54,224 nucleotides of DNA from an uncultured Bacillota bacterium (lineage in GTDB: Bacteria > Bacillota > Clostridia > Peptostreptococcales > Anaerovoracaceae): assembly GCA_927441425.1 (NCBI GenBank), contig CAKMKG010000031.1:1-54224 (forward strand). Reading direction: 5' to 3'. Numbering within the stretch: the first letter of the stretch is position 1; each line of letters starts with the position of its first letter. The notes under the pieces were generated by a model. The model searched no databases and had not been told where the DNA came from. It worked only from the letters and a program-made list of their open reading frames with translations. Of this stretch, positions 53,463 through 54,224 are shown in pieces. A program made the position numbers and the translations under genes.

Positions 53463-54224
53463 ATGATGGGAGCCAGTAAACTTGTTCTTGCAGAAAAAGA
53501 TATGGAGTATGGCCGGGCATTAGCCAGAGCCATCTCCAATTTACATAGTGAATTTGAGGTTACGATCATAGACCTTGAAGAAAATTGTAGTGACAAGCAG
53601 TTCGATAAAAAGTGGTTTTGTGATTACGATATGATCCTCCTCGGTGGGTTTACGAATGAAACCGCAATAGCAATCGGGGAGATAATATCAAACTATGACC
53701 GAATCATAATTCTGACAGATCACAGCGCTGAAAATCTCATGAAGCAGGCAGAAAATACTGAAGAACATTTTTGGTATTTGTTTAAATATGGAAATATGAA
53801 CGATCTCATTTCTGACCTGAATTTTCTAATTGCCTTCGTTACGGGCAAAAAAAGTTATCTGAAAAAAAGACTGGCTCCTGATTTGATCGGCTATTTCAGC
53901 TGCTGCGGGGGAGTAGGTAAATCTGTAATTGCACTTGGTACTTCAAGAGAACTTTCCAGATACTATGATAAGAAAGTATTATATCTCAGTTTTGAAGAAT
54001 TTCCGGCTACCGAATTATTTATTCGGAAAAATGCACTGAGCCGCAGCATTTGTGATTATCTATACTACCTTCTTGAGAAAAAAAACGAAAGTTTCTGTAG
54101 CCATATTGAAGGATTCGTGTCTTCGGACGAATTTGGAGTTGAATCATTTAATCCTTCGAATGGACGAAATGATCTGAATGATCTCAACCAAGAAGAACTA
54201 ATTCTTATGATTAAACTTATTTCC
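53463..54224 (+). CDS. CpaE/MinD-like P-loop ATPase, C-terminus cut off by window edge
   Basis: The open frame runs 254 codons to the window end without a stop. It begins MMGASKLVLAEKDMEYGRAL, followed by a receiver-like alpha/beta region (about 4-135, with MILLGGF and RIIILTDHS strands). The ATPase domain starts at about residue 140 with SCCGGVGKSVIALGTSRELS; the Walker A is at 147-154 (K153). The lysine that normally precedes GG in MinD/ParA/CpaE proteins is a cysteine here (C148). Layout matches CpaE-like proteins of tad/type IV pilus or polar-localisation systems. AGAGGAAGA precedes tandem ATGs at 53463 and 53466. The real role needs the missing half and its neighbours. Confidence 0.75.
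   Translation, partial: MMGASKLVLAEKDMEYGRALARAISNLHSEFEVTIIDLEENCSDKQFDKKWFCDYDMILLGGFTNETAIAIGEIISNYDRIIILTDHSAENLMKQAENTEEHFWYLFKYGNMNDLISDLNFLIAFVTGKKSYLKKRLAPDLIGYFSCCGGVGKSVIALGTSRELSRYYDKKVLYLSFEEFPATELFIRKNALSRSICDYLYYLLEKKNESFCSHIEGFVSSDEFGVESFNPSNGRNDLNDLNQEELILMIKLIS

Overview
The window looks like chromosomal DNA of an endospore-forming, motile, anaerobic Clostridia-class Firmicute. Spore genes (gpr, spoIIP, yqfC, yqfD, a YlmC/YmxH family gene), the HrcA/CIRCE heat-shock system, pyruvate:ferredoxin oxidoreductase, pyruvate phosphate dikinase, MotAB and Gram-positive ribosome binding sites all point this way. The mix of 2-oxoacid:ferredoxin oxidoreductases with a CoA-transferase suggests an amino-acid fermenter, possibly near the Anaerovorax/Aminipila group; that placement is inference only. 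No rRNA, tRNA, CRISPR array, transposase or phage gene was seen.

Backbone. The plus-strand order gpr-spoIIP-lepA-hemW ... hrcA-grpE-dnaK-dnaJ-prmA-rsmE ... mtaB ... HIT-rpsU-yqeY-yqfC-yqfD-phoH-ybeY-cdd-era-recO-DUF4342-glyS-ppdK is the familiar clostridial housekeeping string, with rpsT divergent at the left edge. Three accessory blocks split it. Block 1 (5.7-11.7 kb) holds an XRE regulator, an NfeD-flotillin-glycerol kinase-acyltransferase operon and a cytidylate-kinase-like gene. Block 2 (18.8-35.8 kb) holds a membrane-anchored M23 peptidase/polysaccharide deacetylase fusion, a PFOR/CoA-transferase/VOR-type operon, a PucR regulator, a DUF917-NCS1 permease-M29-like operon and a secreted LysM-amidohydrolase. 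Block 3 (37.4-39.3 kb) holds a TlpA-like lipoprotein, a small CXXC membrane protein, a NapH-like iron-sulfur membrane protein and a 56-residue membrane peptide. The right end (50.4-54.2 kb) has motB-motA-ymxH on the minus strand, then tepA and the start of a CpaE/MinD-like ATPase on the plus strand.

How the genes may work together. Block 1 looks like one regulated membrane/lipid unit: two near-identical 20-bp palindromes sit 3 bp downstream of the -10 boxes of both the regulator gene and the flotillin operon. In block 2, two ferredoxin-linked oxidoreductases and a CoA-transferase can turn pyruvate and branched 2-oxoacids into acyl-CoA, reduced ferredoxin and free acids. The neighbouring PucR/DUF917/permease/M29 genes suggest uptake and breakdown of a nitrogen heterocycle or hydantoin-like compound; the substrate is unknown. 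Block 3 is probably an extracytoplasmic thiol-redox relay.

Regulatory highlights read directly from the sequence are a CIRCE element, a second palindrome over the hrcA core promoter, an exact sigma-D consensus promoter in front of ymxH-motA-motB, and a pair of BIME-like palindromic elements between prmA and rsmE.
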